DNA of 64,000 nt from Euglena gracilis. Its lineage: Eukaryota > Euglenozoa > Euglenophyceae > Euglenales > Euglenaceae. This document shows positions 38,319 through 47,537 of the stretch, in pieces. Location: NCBI GenBank assembly GCA_900893395.1, contig CAAHFI010191642.1, positions 16,820 to 80,819 on the forward strand, written 5' to 3'. Within the stretch, counting starts at the first letter, position 1; each line of letters opens with the position of its first letter. Both the position numbers and the translations under genes were made by a program. The notes beneath the pieces were generated by a model that saw nothing but the letters and a program-made list of their open reading frames with translations, was not told where the DNA came from and made no database searches.

Positions 38319-38694
38319 GCATGGTTTTTCCAAAAAAACTTGGAATGATTTTGATGGTTTAGGTATTCCATAATGAGATTTTTTTAAAATGCATTTTTCG
38401 ATTGTATTTTGATGCTTTTTTTGGACTTTTTTTTGAAAAATAAACAACGTTGTGCTTGATTGTTTTTTTCAAATAATTGTGGAGATGGTGCATTGTGCTA
38501 TGGACATTTGCCATGGGCAGGGCTGCACGGAAATCAACCATATAGTCAACCACTGACCGGGGAGGGGGGGGGGGTCGGCAGACCCCAACCCCACCCTGCC
38601 GACCCCTACCCCACCCCACCTTTGGCCCCCTCTCACCCCAGCGTTTTACCCCCTCCCTAACTTCGAATCCCCCATAATGCCCCCCCAATAAAAC
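38319..38694 (-). repeat. Inverted segment within the 1.13-kb array
   Basis: After GAGACTGACT (38318) the sequence switches to the reverse complement of the unit, from TGGAAAAACCATGC back to the GTTTTATTGGGGGGGCAT region, then returns to direct orientation at TAGGGGCTGCAAACATT (38695). About 376 bp; both breakpoints are sharp. Confidence 0.9.
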
Positions 38695-41370
38695 TAGGGG
38701 CTGCAAACATTAAAAAAATTACTTTAATGTTTTGTTGCTGACCTCCGCATTGTGACAAAACCTCCTCAATTTTTTTTCCTTTTGGGATGAATTTGGTGAC
38801 AACATCTTTACTTTTGAGGGGCAGAAAGCGAGATATATTTGGCTTTGTGCTTTTTGTGATTCTTTGGTGATTTCGTTGAGTTGTGAATTTTGAAAGTTTT
38901 TTTTAAATTTTGGGCATTTTTGGTGGTTTTTGGGCTGACTTTCTGGGTGGGGAAAAAAACTATTTGGATTTGGATTTGGATTTGGAGATGGCTGAGACTG
39001 ATTCTGTGTAAAACCTCACCTGGGAGGATTTTGGCACCTGACTGAGGTGTTTTATTGGGGGGGGCATTATGGGGGATTCGAAGTTAGGGAGGGGGTAAAA
39101 CGCTGGGGTGAGAGGGGGGTCAAAGGTGGGGTGGGGGTAGGGGTCGGCAGGGTGGGGTTGGGGTCTGCCGACCCCCCCCTCCCCCGGTCAGTGGTTGACT
39201 ATATGGTTGATTTCCGTGCAGCCCTGCCCATGGCAAATGTCCATAGCACATTGCACCATCTCCAGCATTATTTGAAAAAAACAATCAAGCACAACGTTGT
39301 TTATTTTTCAAAAAAAAGTCCAAAAAAAAGCATCAAAATACAATCGAAAAATGCATTTTAAAAAATCTCATTATGGAATACCTAAACCATCAAAATCCTT
39401 CCAAGTGATTTGGAAAAACCATGCAAAAAAAGCATTTTTGAGCTTCCTTTTTCCTTTTTAGGAGATTTTGGCAAGAACCACCCAGAACAGACAAAAAAAG
39501 ATGGAATATATTCATCAAAATTTGCCTCAGGAACGTAATCATTTGGAAAAAAAATAAAACACAAAAATACAAACAAAACACTGTGTTGAAAAAAATGTTT
39601 TTTTGTGTTGAACCCCTGTTTTTTATATATAAAAAAACGCTGAAAAAACATGTTGGAAAACAGGTTTAAAACCAACTTATGGTCAGTGGGCGAGTGCCTC
39701 CGACCTGCCCCCCCCCTCCTGAAAATGGCCATTGGCAAGCAAAACCAAACCAACCGACCACATACTTGCCCTGCCAATGGTGACAGTTGCTGAGGCTGTC
39801 AAGAAGGCCTGGGGGGGGGGCGCTATGGGGCTGCAAACATTAAAAAATTACTTTAATGTTTTGTTGCTGACCTCCGCATTGTGACAAAACCTCCTCAATT
39901 TTTTCCCTTTTGGGATGGATTTGGCGTCAACATCTTCACTTTTGAGGGGCAGAAAGCGAGATATATTTTGGCTTTGTGCTTTTTGTGATTCTTTGGTGAT
40001 TTCGTTGAGTTGTGAATTTTGAAAAAAAAAATTTAAATTTTGGGCATTTTTGGTGGTTTTTGGGCTGACTTTCTGGGTGGGGAAAAAAACTATTTGGATT
40101 TGGATTTGGATTTGGAGATGGCTGAGACTGACTCCATATAAAACCTCACCTGGGAGGATTTTGGCACCTGACTGAGGTGTTTTATTGGGGGGGGCATTAT
40201 GGGGGATTGAAGTTAGGGAGGGGGTGGGGTTGGGGTCTGCCGACCCCCCCCTCCCCCGGTCAGTGGTTGACTATATGGTTGATTTCCGTGCAGCCCTGCC
40301 CATGGCAAATGTCCATGTCCATGTCCAGCACAATGCACCATCTCCAGCATTATTTGAAAAAAACAATCAAGCACAATGTTGTTTATTTTTCAAAAAAAAG
40401 TCCAAAAAAGCATCAAAATACAATCGAAAAATGCATTTTAAAAAAAATCTCATTATGGAATACCTAAACCATCAAAATCCTTCCAAGTGATTTGGAAAAA
40501 CCATTCAAAAAAAGCATTTTTGAGCTTCCTTTTTCCTTTTTAGGAGATTTTGGCAAGAACCACCCAGAACAGACAAAAAAAGATGGAATATATTCATCAA
40601 AATTTGCCTCAGGAACGTATTCATTTTGCAGAAAAAAAAAACACAAAAATACAAACAAAACACTGTGTTGAAAAAATGTTTTTTTTGTGTTGAACCCCTG
40701 TTTTTTATATATAAAAAAACGCTGAAAAAACATGTTGGAAAACAGGTTTAAAACCAACTTATGGTCATTGGGCGAGTGCCTCTGACCTGCCTCCCCCCCT
40801 CCTGAAAATGGCCATTGGCAAGCAAAACCAAACCAACCGACCACATACTTGCCCTGCCAATGGTGACAGTTGCTGAGGCTGTCAAAAAGGCCTGGGGGGG
40901 GGGCGGGGGACTATGGGACTAAAAAAAAAAAAAATCACTTTAACGTTTTGTTGCTGACCTCCGCATTTGTGACAAGACCTCCTCAACTTTTTTGAATTTT
41001 TGGGTATTTTTGGTGGTTTTTGGGCTGACTTTCTGGGTGGGCAAAAAACAAAAAAACTGTTTGGAGATGGCCAAGACTGACTCCATATAAAACCTCACCT
41101 GGGGATTTTGGCACCTGATTGGGGTCTTTTATTGGGGGGGGGGCATTATGGGGTTTCGAAGTTAGGGAGGGGGGTAAAACGCTGGGGTGAGAGGGGGGGT
41201 GAAAGGTGGGGTTGGGGTCTGCCGACCCCCCCGCTCAATGATTGACTATATGGTTGATTTCCGTGCAGCCCTGCCCATGGCAAATATCCATAGCACAATG
41301 CACCATCTCCGGCATTATTTGAAAAATATTATTGGGAATACCCAAACCATGTCTCAAAATCCTTCCGAGT

Positions 41371-41720
41371 GACCCTCACCTCCCCCTCAAAGTGTCCCTC
41401 CCCTCAAAGTGGCCAGGTTACCACCCCCCCCCTTATTGTCCCACCGACCTCCCCCGGGAGGCCCAACCGGACAATGAGGGGGGGGGGGACAATAAGGGGG
41501 TATCAAAGGAATTTCATTGGCCGAGCCAAAAAAAAACCCCCATCGGCAGGGGCCGAGGGACAATAAGAGGGGAGACAATAGGGGGGGGGGGTATTTTCCT
41601 TTGGCGCCAAAGGCGTCGGAGGCCAAAACTTGACCCCCCCAAAGTGTCCCCCTGCCAGAGTGGCCATTTTGGGGTCCCACGGTGCCTGGAGCGTGGCCAC
41701 TTTGAGGGGGGGTGAGGGTA
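41371..41720 (+). mobile_element. MITE-like TIR element, copy 1
   Basis: Left terminus CCCTCACC, C run, CCTCAAAGTG; right terminus CACTTTGAGG, G run, GGTGAGGG followed by TA (left flank GA, one change from TA). Core shared with copies at 43901 and 46327: TTTTGGCGCC-type block, CCAAAGTGTCCC, AGAGTGGCC and TCCCACGGTGCCTGGAG. About 130 bp longer than the other copies because of an insert with ATTGTCC...GGACAATAAG inverted ends (about 41440-41590). No ORF; presumably non-autonomous. It interrupts a degenerate 1.13-kb unit. Confidence 0.75.
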
Positions 41721-42460
41721 TTTTCGGGAAACCCATGCAAAAAAAACAACATTCGGCAAGAACCACCCAGAACAGACAAAAAAAAAGATGGAACATATTC
41801 ATCAAAATTTGCACTCACCAACTTAAAAACTTATCATCCTTGGGCGAGGGTGCCTCCGACCTACCCCCCCCCCCAAAATGGCCATTGACAAGCAAAAACC
41901 AAACCAACCGACCACATAGTTGCCCTGCCAATGGTGACAGTTGCTGTTAAGAAGGCCTGGGGGGGGGCGCTATGGGACTGCAAAAAATATGAAAAAATAT
42001 TAATACTTTGTTTCTGACTTCCGCATTTGAGACAAAACCTCAGGTTTTTTTTGTTTTTTGGGATGAATTTGGTGACAACATCTTCACTTTTGATGGGGGG
42101 TTGAGCGAGATAAATTTTAGCTTTGCGCTTTTTGTGATTCTTTGGTGATCTTGTTGAGTTTTGAAGGTTTTTAATTTTTTTGGTGGTTTTTGGGCTGACT
42201 TTCTGGATGGGAAAAAAATCCAAAAAATTATTTGGAGATGGCCGAGACTGACTCTATGTAAAACCGCCCCTGGGGATTTTGGCACCTGACTGGGGTCTTT
42301 TATTGGGGGGGGGCTTTATGGGGGATTCGAAGTTAGGGGGGGGTAAACGGTGCAATGAGAGGGGGGTCAGGGGTGGGGTTGGGGTCTGCCGACCCCCCCT
42401 CTCAGTGGTTGACTATATGGTTGATTTTCGTGCAGCCCTGCCCATGGAAAATGTCCATAA

Positions 42461-42870
42461 CACGACATTTTTCCTTCACGGTTTTTTGTTTGCATTTTGT
42501 ATTTTTATTCAATTTTGCTTGCAATAAAAAGGCCCTTGAAACTTTTCTGAATATCTTCGGCAAAAAAAATCGCTGAAATGTGGGCATTTTGGACGATTTC
42601 GGCAAATTTGCCCGGAAAAACTGGTTTTGAGCCAAAAATGAGCGTATTTCGACCCCCCCCCGTTTTTTTTTTTTTTGGCCCAAACCTCCCCAGTTGAAAC
42701 CACCCTAATTGAGAAGGGGGGGGGATGCATCAAAAATTGGTGTAATTGGTCCAAATTTCATTTTAGTTGAATACAATTGCCTTGGGTTTGCAACAGAAAA
42801 AGTGCATTTAATTTAGTTTTATGAGGTTACCCTTCAAGCCTCAACAGCTTATCAAGCCTCAAGGGAAAAG
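42461..42870. other. Intergenic region, no gene seen
   Basis: Sequence after the last 1.13-kb fragment. AT-rich, with a C8 run next to a T12 run (about 42652-42676) and a G9 tract near 42720. No supported feature. Confidence 0.4.
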
Positions 42871-43153
42871 CTACGAACATATCCAAAAAAAACCACTGTT
42901 TCCTTGGCTTTTTGGCTTTCTTGATTTGAGGAACAGATGCTCAACCTGCAAGAGAAAACAGCAAAAAACCAATGGATGAATGGAACCAATCCATCGCCCC
43001 CCCCCCTGAACAGACAAAAATAAAGACATTGAGTGGATCAAAATTTTCCATTGTAAATGTGGCAGCTGGTGCCTGGTGTTCTTGGAACAGATTGGCAAAC
43101 TCTCGCAAAGAAATGATTGGATTTATGACGATCCCGGAGGTCGGGCCGACCAT
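42871..43153 (-). CDS. Candidate two-exon coding fragment, unknown
   Basis: Exon 43028-43153 (ISLREFANLFQEHQAP; TFTMENFDPLN) joins in phase across a 72-bp GT-AG intron (42956-43027, weak GTCTTT donor, good TCTCTTGCAG acceptor) to exon 42871-42955 (VEHLFLKSRKPKSQGNS) and a stop. Its 5' end runs into an inverted repeat, so the gene is probably truncated. No family recognised. Confidence 0.3.
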
Positions 43154-43210
43154 TTGCTACGGCTTATCTACTACCATTGGAGGTCGGCCGACCAGGTTGG
43201 CCCGACCTCC
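43136..43210. repeat. Imperfect inverted repeat
   Basis: GGAGGTCGGGCCGACC at about 43136 and GGTTGGCCCGACCTCC at about 43195-43210 are inverted copies with one mismatch. A nested GGAGGTCGGCCGACC at about 43179 makes a second pairing possible. It could form alternative hairpins. Confidence 0.75.
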
Positions 43211-43900
43211 AATCAACCACACGAACCCCTATGAAATTGAAATTGAATTGAAATGAATTGAAATTTTTAAGTCTGGTGTTTCTGGACCTTGGCTGACCCA
43301 TTGCGGGTTGGGCACGACTGATAAGGACTTTCCGGGGGGGGGCCTGCGAGTGCTGAGGCGTCCGTTGGGGGGGGTCTTGTGCCGATCCATGCAAGGTTGA
43401 CGGCTTGTGCTTTCATTTTTCATGTGGAAAGCCTTTATTCTGTTTCAACTTCTTGAAAATGCAAAAAAAAGTATTTTTTTTTCAACAACGCTGGAGGCAT
43501 AGGAGGTTCGGCACGTCTGACGAGGACCCTTGGACAACCGGGGGGTCCTCATTTTGCCGTGCCGAGGGGGTCAGTCCCTCGGGGGGGGGGGTCCACCGTG
43601 GCAGACAGCCGGAATTTCCCAAAGGAAAATTCATTGGTATGGTTTGGCATGCCGTGCCGAGGGGTCGGCTGACCAGGGGGAGGGTCCCCATTTTGCCGTG
43701 CCAAGGGGGTCCGACCACCAGGGGGGGGGCTGCCGAAGCTCCATACATAAAATCGAGTCTCGAAAAAGTCAAAATGAATCATTTTCGGTGAAATGAATCA
43801 CTTTCCATCCCATATTCCCCAAAAAAACACTTGGATGACTGAAGAAGCAGAGGAAACTACAGTGGTGAAAATATTCCACAATAAATCCAAAAATGAATGA
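43211..43900. other. C/G-tract region with short direct repeats
   Basis: No gene seen. CATTTTGCCGTGCCGAGGGGG at about 43550 recurs as CATTTTGCCGTGCCAAGGGGG at about 43689, each followed by G runs; related TGCCGAGGGG occurs between them. Open frames here are low-complexity and overlap on both strands. Confidence 0.45.
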
Positions 43901-44118
43901 TACCCCCACCCCCCTCTCAAAGTGTCCCCCCCCCCAAAGTGGCCAAAATTTTTTTGGCAAATTTGGTAACCCCACCCGTAAAGTGGCCACTTTCTTTTGG
44001 CGCCGAAGGCGCCGAGGCCCAAAAATTGACCCCCCCCAAAGTGTCCCCTCCCCCAGAGTGGCCGTTTTGGGTTCCCGTGGTGCCTGGTCGGTGGCCACTT
44101 TGAGGGGGGGTGAGGGTA
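43901..44118 (+). mobile_element. MITE-like TIR element, copy 2
   Basis: 218 bp including flanking TA on both sides. Termini are CCCCCACC...CTCAAAGTG and CACTTTGAGG...GGTGAGGG. The core has GGCGCCGAAGGCGCC, CCCAAAGTGTCCC, AGAGTGGCC and GTGGTGCCTGG, as in copies 1 and 3. Its right TA (44117-44118) is also the left TA of the adjacent 1.13-kb element, so the second element appears to have inserted at this element's target-site TA. Confidence 0.8.
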
Positions 44119-44252
44119 CCATGCCCCCCCATATAAGACCCCCCTCGGGAGAAAAAATCCTGGGGGGGTCTTACATGGGGGGGGGTCCCGGCCAAAGGGC
44201 CGGCCTTTGGCCGGCCAGGGGGGGGGTCTTATATCCGTGGACTGAGGCCCAA

Positions 44253-44301
44253 GACACACACTGTGTCTCGTGGACTGAGTCCACGAGACACAGTGTGTGT
44301 C
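44253..44301. repeat. 49-bp perfect palindrome
   Basis: Arms of 24 bp beginning GACACACACTGTG with a single-base centre (G at 44277). A further direct copy of the arm motif follows at about 44311-44336. Located between the left TIR arm and the internal ORF's 3' end. Confidence 0.95.
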
Positions 44302-44413
44302 CCCGTGGACTGGGACACACACTGTGTCTCGTGGACTGAAAAATAAAAGGTGTTTGCCAGAAATGCGAGGTGTTCTACATCTAATGCAATGCAGCAGGGC
44401 AGTGGAAAGATGG

Positions 44414-44842
44414 TCACCGGACAACCGTGAGCTGTAACAGCTGAGATGGTACAGGTATGTCTCGAAACTGAATGTGGTGCCACACTGTGCCCCGGCGTTG
44501 TTGCTCAGCTTGATTGATGAGGGTAGCCTCATCAAACAAATATCTGGGGTCAATGACCCAACCAGCCCATGCGGAAAAAAAGCCATCCAGGTCCTCATAC
44601 TGAGCGTTCAGATGTTTACACACCTGCTGGAACTCCAACAGGCGTGTAACAGCTACACGCTCAGCAATTGCGGTCCCTTTTGGCTTCTCTTCCAACACGT
44701 TGGCCAACAACGTACCGTGTATTGGGTCAACAGCAGGGCCCTTCTGCAAATCGACCAAATACTTTTCCAGTGTAGCAACAAATTCATCTGGTTTCGGGGG
44801 TCGGGGGAGCATGCGGTCCACACTGTTTGCGGTCTTCTTCAT
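44414..44842 (-). CDS. 142-codon ORF inside the TA-flanked element, unknown
   Basis: ATG at 44842, stop at 44414. Basic N-terminus with RMLPRPPKPDEF, then a helical charged middle (ERVAVTRLLEFQQVCKHL; DLDGFFSAWAGWVIDPRYLF) and a C-terminus ending in hydrophobic LLQLTVV. Composition is protein-like with no homopolymer artefacts, unlike neighbouring frames. A splice acceptor (CCTGTCCTTGCAG) lies 16 nt upstream of the ATG, so this may be a terminal exon. It is bracketed by copies of the ACACACTGTGTCTCGTGG motif. No family recognised and no transposase catalytic triad seen; it could be a DNA-binding accessory protein, captured host exon, or cargo. Confidence 0.5.
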   Translation of the reverse strand: MKKTANSVDRMLPRPPKPDEFVATLEKYLVDLQKGPAVDPIHGTLLANVLEEKPKGTAIAERVAVTRLLEFQQVCKHLNAQYEDLDGFFSAWAGWVIDPRYLFDEATLINQAEQQRRGTVWHHIQFRDIPVPSQLLQLTVVR

Positions 44843-44929
44843 TTTCCGAAAGAAAAAACTGCAAGGACAGGTAGCGGAATGTGGTAAAACTTGTCCCTTG
44901 TTGGTCGGACCAGTGGGAATTCTTGATTT

Positions 44930-45010
44930 TTTTCAGTTCACGAGGACACACACTGTGTCTCGTGGACTGGCAGTCCACGAGACACAGTGTGTGTCATCGT
45001 GAACTGAAAA
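44930..45010. repeat. 81-bp near-perfect palindrome
   Basis: Symmetric about G44970, with 40-bp arms and one mismatch (G44944 against A44996). Outer ends TTTTCAGTTCACGA and TCGTGAACTGAAAA; inner part is two inverted copies of the ACACACTGTGTCTCGTGG motif. Confidence 0.95.
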
Positions 45011-45108
45011 TTTGACAAAAAATCGCAAAAAAATACGGGGTAGACATTGCGTGGCTAAGTTCCACGAGACACAGTGTGTGTCTTGGGCCTCTTAGTCAAC
45101 GGATATAG

Positions 45109-45218
45109 ACAAAAATCGTCCATTGTAACCCGGACACACCGTGTACCCGGGTTATGGGCGCCTTCGGCGCCCATAACCCGGACACACGGTGTGTCCGGGT
45201 GACATGGACGATTTTTGT
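45109..45218. repeat. 110-bp imperfect palindrome
   Basis: Arms ACAAAAATCGTCCA...GGTTATGGGCGCC and the matching reverse complement, with a 3-base TTC centre (45163-45165) and only a few mismatches plus a 1-nt bulge. Each arm contains CCGGACACACCGTGT, itself nearly palindromic. It lies between the inner arm and the right TIR of the TA-flanked element. Confidence 0.95.
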
Positions 45219-45298
45219 GTAATATGGGGGGTCTTATATGGGGGGGCATGGTAATTTTATTCGCTTTGTAATCAATCTTTCGACCCCCCAAAATGAAC

Positions 45299-45752
45299 CA
45301 AAAAAGTATCAAAAAAGAAATTTTGTTGAAAAAACTAATTATGAAACACCCAAACCACACTTTGAATCCGACCCTTATTTCCATCACAAACTGCAAATGA
45401 ACTGCCCGAACTCTCACATTGTCCACCCCCCCCCGACCCGAAAATTCAAAAAACTCAAATGTCAACAAAGTTGATGTTTGTCCAAATCACAAATGAGATT
45501 CTTGGGTTGTTATTTTGAAAATGTCCGCAGTTGTGACGAAGATGGCCCCCAGAAAAAAATTTTCCTCATTTCTTGGGGTGGTGCTGGTCACTGGGCGGGT
45601 CGTAGTTGGTGTTTTTTTTTGTTTTTTTAAAAAACAAACAAAACAACGTGTTTTTTTTTTGAAAAAAAAACACCAAAAAAACATCAAAGAAAAACAAAAG
45701 GAAATTTGATTGAAAAAACTCGTTATGAAACCCCAAACCATACTTCGAATGC
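45299..45752 (+). repeat. Direct repeat pair of about 75 bp
   Basis: 45299-45370 and 45673-45750 share CCAAAAAA, an A-rich run, GAAATTT, TTGAAAAAACT, TTATGAAAC and CCAAACCA(C/T)ACTT(T/C)GAAT in the same order, with about 10-20% divergence by eye. The spacer is A/T homopolymer-rich. No coding role seen. Confidence 0.7.
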
Positions 45753-46326
45753 TACCAAGTTCATAAACTGCCAAAATTGGTCAAAAACATCCAAAACAAC
45801 AAAAAAAATGCAATTTTATGACTTTTCATTTTTTGTGGAAAACTTTTTTTGGTAGAAATGCCCCAGAAGTTGCCAAAAATGGTTAAAAATATGCATTCAA
45901 AAAAAATTCCGTGCAAAACCTTGTGGGCGTTTTTTGTAGTTTTTTTAAAAAAAATTGTCAAAATTTAAAAAAAACAGCGTCCAAAAAAACCAAGCTGCCA
46001 ACTATGGGGGTCATGGGGGTCTTGTCGCCAGCGATCACCAATGATAACGTGACCCCCCCCCCCGTATATGGCACCCCCATGGAGCGTTTTGACCCCCCCC
46101 AGCGACAATTACCCTCACCCCCCCCCCTATTTGGCTACTTCACCCTCCCCCTATTTGGCTAATGGCCGGGCTCCTTCGGACCCCCAATTAGCCAATTGGG
46201 GGGGGACAATTGGGGGGGTTACCCCGTCAATGGCCAATAAGCCTGACCCCCCCCCCTTGTTGGCTAATGGACCGTCCAACGGGACCCCCAATTAGACAAT
46301 TAGGGGGGCAAATGGGGGGGGAAGGG
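45753..46326. other. AT-rich then C/G-tract region, no gene
   Basis: To about 46030 the sequence is A/T homopolymer-rich. After that come short C/G-tract units with CCCCAATTAGCCAATTGGGG-type palindromes and a GGGCTCCTTCGGACC motif (about 46168) that recurs as GGGCTCCTTCAGACC at about 46550. Related GGCCAATTTGCCAAATAGGG and GGCCAATTAGCCAATTAGGG units occur near 46780 and 47813. Probably fragments of further MITE-like elements. Confidence 0.5.
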
Positions 46327-46543
46327 TACCCTCACCCCCCCTCAAAGTGACCACCCTCCAGGCACCGTGGGACCCCAAAATGGCCACTCTGGCAGGGGGG
46401 ACACTTTGGGGGGGGTCAAGTTTTGGCCTCCGGCGCCTTTGGCGCCAAAGGAAAATGGCCACTTTGGGGGGGGGTAACCTGAAATTTGCCAAAATTTTTG
46501 GCCACTTTGGGGGGAGGGACACTTTGAGGGGTAGGTGAGGGTA
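46327..46543 (-). mobile_element. MITE-like TIR element, copy 3, inverted
   Basis: 217 bp including TA on both sides. Termini CCCTCACC...CCTCAAAGTG and CACTTTGAGG...GGTGAGGG. The asymmetric core (CTCCAGGCACCGTGGGA, GGCCACTCT, GGGACACTTTGGG, GGCGCCTTTGGCGCC) is the reverse complement of copies 1 and 2. No ORF. Confidence 0.8.
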
Positions 46544-47211
46544 ATGGTCGGGCTCCTTCAGACCCCCAATTAGCCAATTAGGGGGGGGGGCAATTAGGGG
46601 GGGGCTCGAGGACCCTTACCCCCAAATTTTTTCCCTGTGCAAAATTTGTCGATTTTTTGGATTGGTCATGACTTTCTCTTATCCGGCGAATTTTAAAATT
46701 TTAGAAACGGACATTTTTGGAGGTTTTCTGAGCCCTTTTTGGGGCCTTGCCGAGATTGGCCGGTCTTGTCCCGGAGGCCAATTTGCCAAATAGGGGGGGC
46801 AAATAGGGCCTTCGGCGCATGAAAAAAAATTTTCCCCGGACCCAAATGCTCAATTAAGGGGGGGTCAAATAAAGGGGGGGGGGTGCTCACAGGTCAAGTT
46901 CGCCGACGTTTAAGCCCCCCCCGTCAAAAAAAAAGGTTGTCCAAATCATCTCAAAACCAGCTAAAGCCCACAATGGCCAGACCCCCCGATCGGGGGTGAA
47001 TATGCAAATATTTGCGAGAAAATATCCGTTTTTGGCCTCTTTTTAACAGAATCTTGCGCCTGCCCATGTTATCTTCCATACGGTGGCAAAGTACCCAACC
47101 AAAAGGATTTAGCCCCCCCATTTGGCCAAAAGGGATTTTGTTATTTGAGGAGGTGAGGGGATTTTGTTATTTGAGGGGGGGGGGCACAGAAAAGGATTTT
47201 TGCCCCCCCCG
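46544..47211. other. C/G-tract repeats, no gene seen
   Basis: Series of G- and C-run units including TTGTCCCGGAGGCCAATTTGCC (about 46765; recurs near 47802) and a direct repeat GGGATTTTGTTATTTGAGG at about 47130 and 47158. No coding signal. Confidence 0.45.
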
Positions 47212-47537
47212 AATTTTTGGTCAACGTGAAGGGATTTTGTAATTTGAGGGGGTGCCACCACCACACCACCCCACCACCCCTCTCCCTCCACCTGCACAAC
47301 CCCTCAAATGGAAAAAATCCCTTTTTGTAGGCCGAATACCAGGGGGACAAAAACTTTTTTTTGTGGGCAAAAAAGGGGAGCAAGAGCCTTTTTTTGAAAA
47401 CATTTTGTAATATAATCTCTTCACGTTGGCAAAATCCATTTTTTGGGCCACTTTGACATGGGCGGGGGGGGGGGGCTCCACCCCCCCCCTGCACCCCCCC
47501 TCAAATAACAAAATCCCTTCACGTTGACCAAAAATTT
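47212..47537. repeat. Inverted repeat with ~42-bp arms
   Basis: Left arm 47212-47253 (TTTGGTCAACGTGAAGGGA, then TTTTGTAATTTGAGGGGGTG) and right arm about 47492-47537 (CACCCCCCCTCAAATAACA, then AAATCCCTTCACGTTGACC) are inverted copies with small differences, mainly in run length. The spacer is about 240 bp. Outside the right arm, GGCC(A)TTTTGACATGGGCGGGG-like units at about 47450 and 47560 form a direct repeat. Confidence 0.75.

Larger units (their letters stand above)
25553..42460 (+). repeat. Tandem array of a ~1.13-kb unit
   Basis: The landmark GTTGATTTCCGTGCAGCCC recurs on the plus strand near 26491, 28596, 29476, 30614, 31741, 32872, 33995, 35121, 36247, 37380, 39206, 40277, 41256 and (one mismatch) 42421, and once inverted near 38530. 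Between 29.5 and 37.4 kb the step is 1123-1139 bp and units are almost identical, differing mostly in C/G and A/T run length. Units decay towards both ends and include truncated forms. Each unit holds a (GGATTT)n tract, a GGGG...CCCC palindromic C/G block, AT-rich runs and a conserved block CAAGCAAAACCAAACCAACC. Recurrent 100-150-codon frames vary in length between copies with run-length changes and are not called as genes. Confidence 0.95.
44117..45253. mobile_element. TA-flanked TIR element rich in long hairpins
   Basis: Perfect 26-bp terminal inverted repeats: 44119-44144 reads CCATG, C7, ATATAAGA, C6, and 45226-45251 is its exact reverse complement. TA lies immediately outside both ends (44117-44118; 45252-45253), consistent with TA target duplication as in Tc1/mariner-like elements. 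Inside, 44226-44280 pairs as a second inverted arm with about 45058-45109, so each arm has an insertion next to the TIR. The interior holds hairpins at 44188-44214, 44253-44301, 44930-45010 and 45109-45218, six copies of a motif containing ACACACTGTGTCTCGTGG (either strand), and a 142-codon minus-strand ORF. No transposase domain seen; probably non-autonomous or a foldback-type element. Confidence 0.85.

Noticed and set aside
28524-40844. Recurrent 100-150-codon frames in the 1.13-kb units
   Set aside because: They recur because the DNA unit recurs. Lengths and frames change with homopolymer differences between units, and sense and antisense frames are equally common.
41332-41821. Overlapping 127- and 144-codon frames
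   Set aside because: They span the MITE-like copy 1 with its C/G runs; no protein-like composition.
43798-44598. 266-codon open frame on the minus strand
   Set aside because: Runs straight through the MITE-like copy, the TIR and the palindromes of the TA-flanked element, so it is a chance frame across several unrelated repeats.
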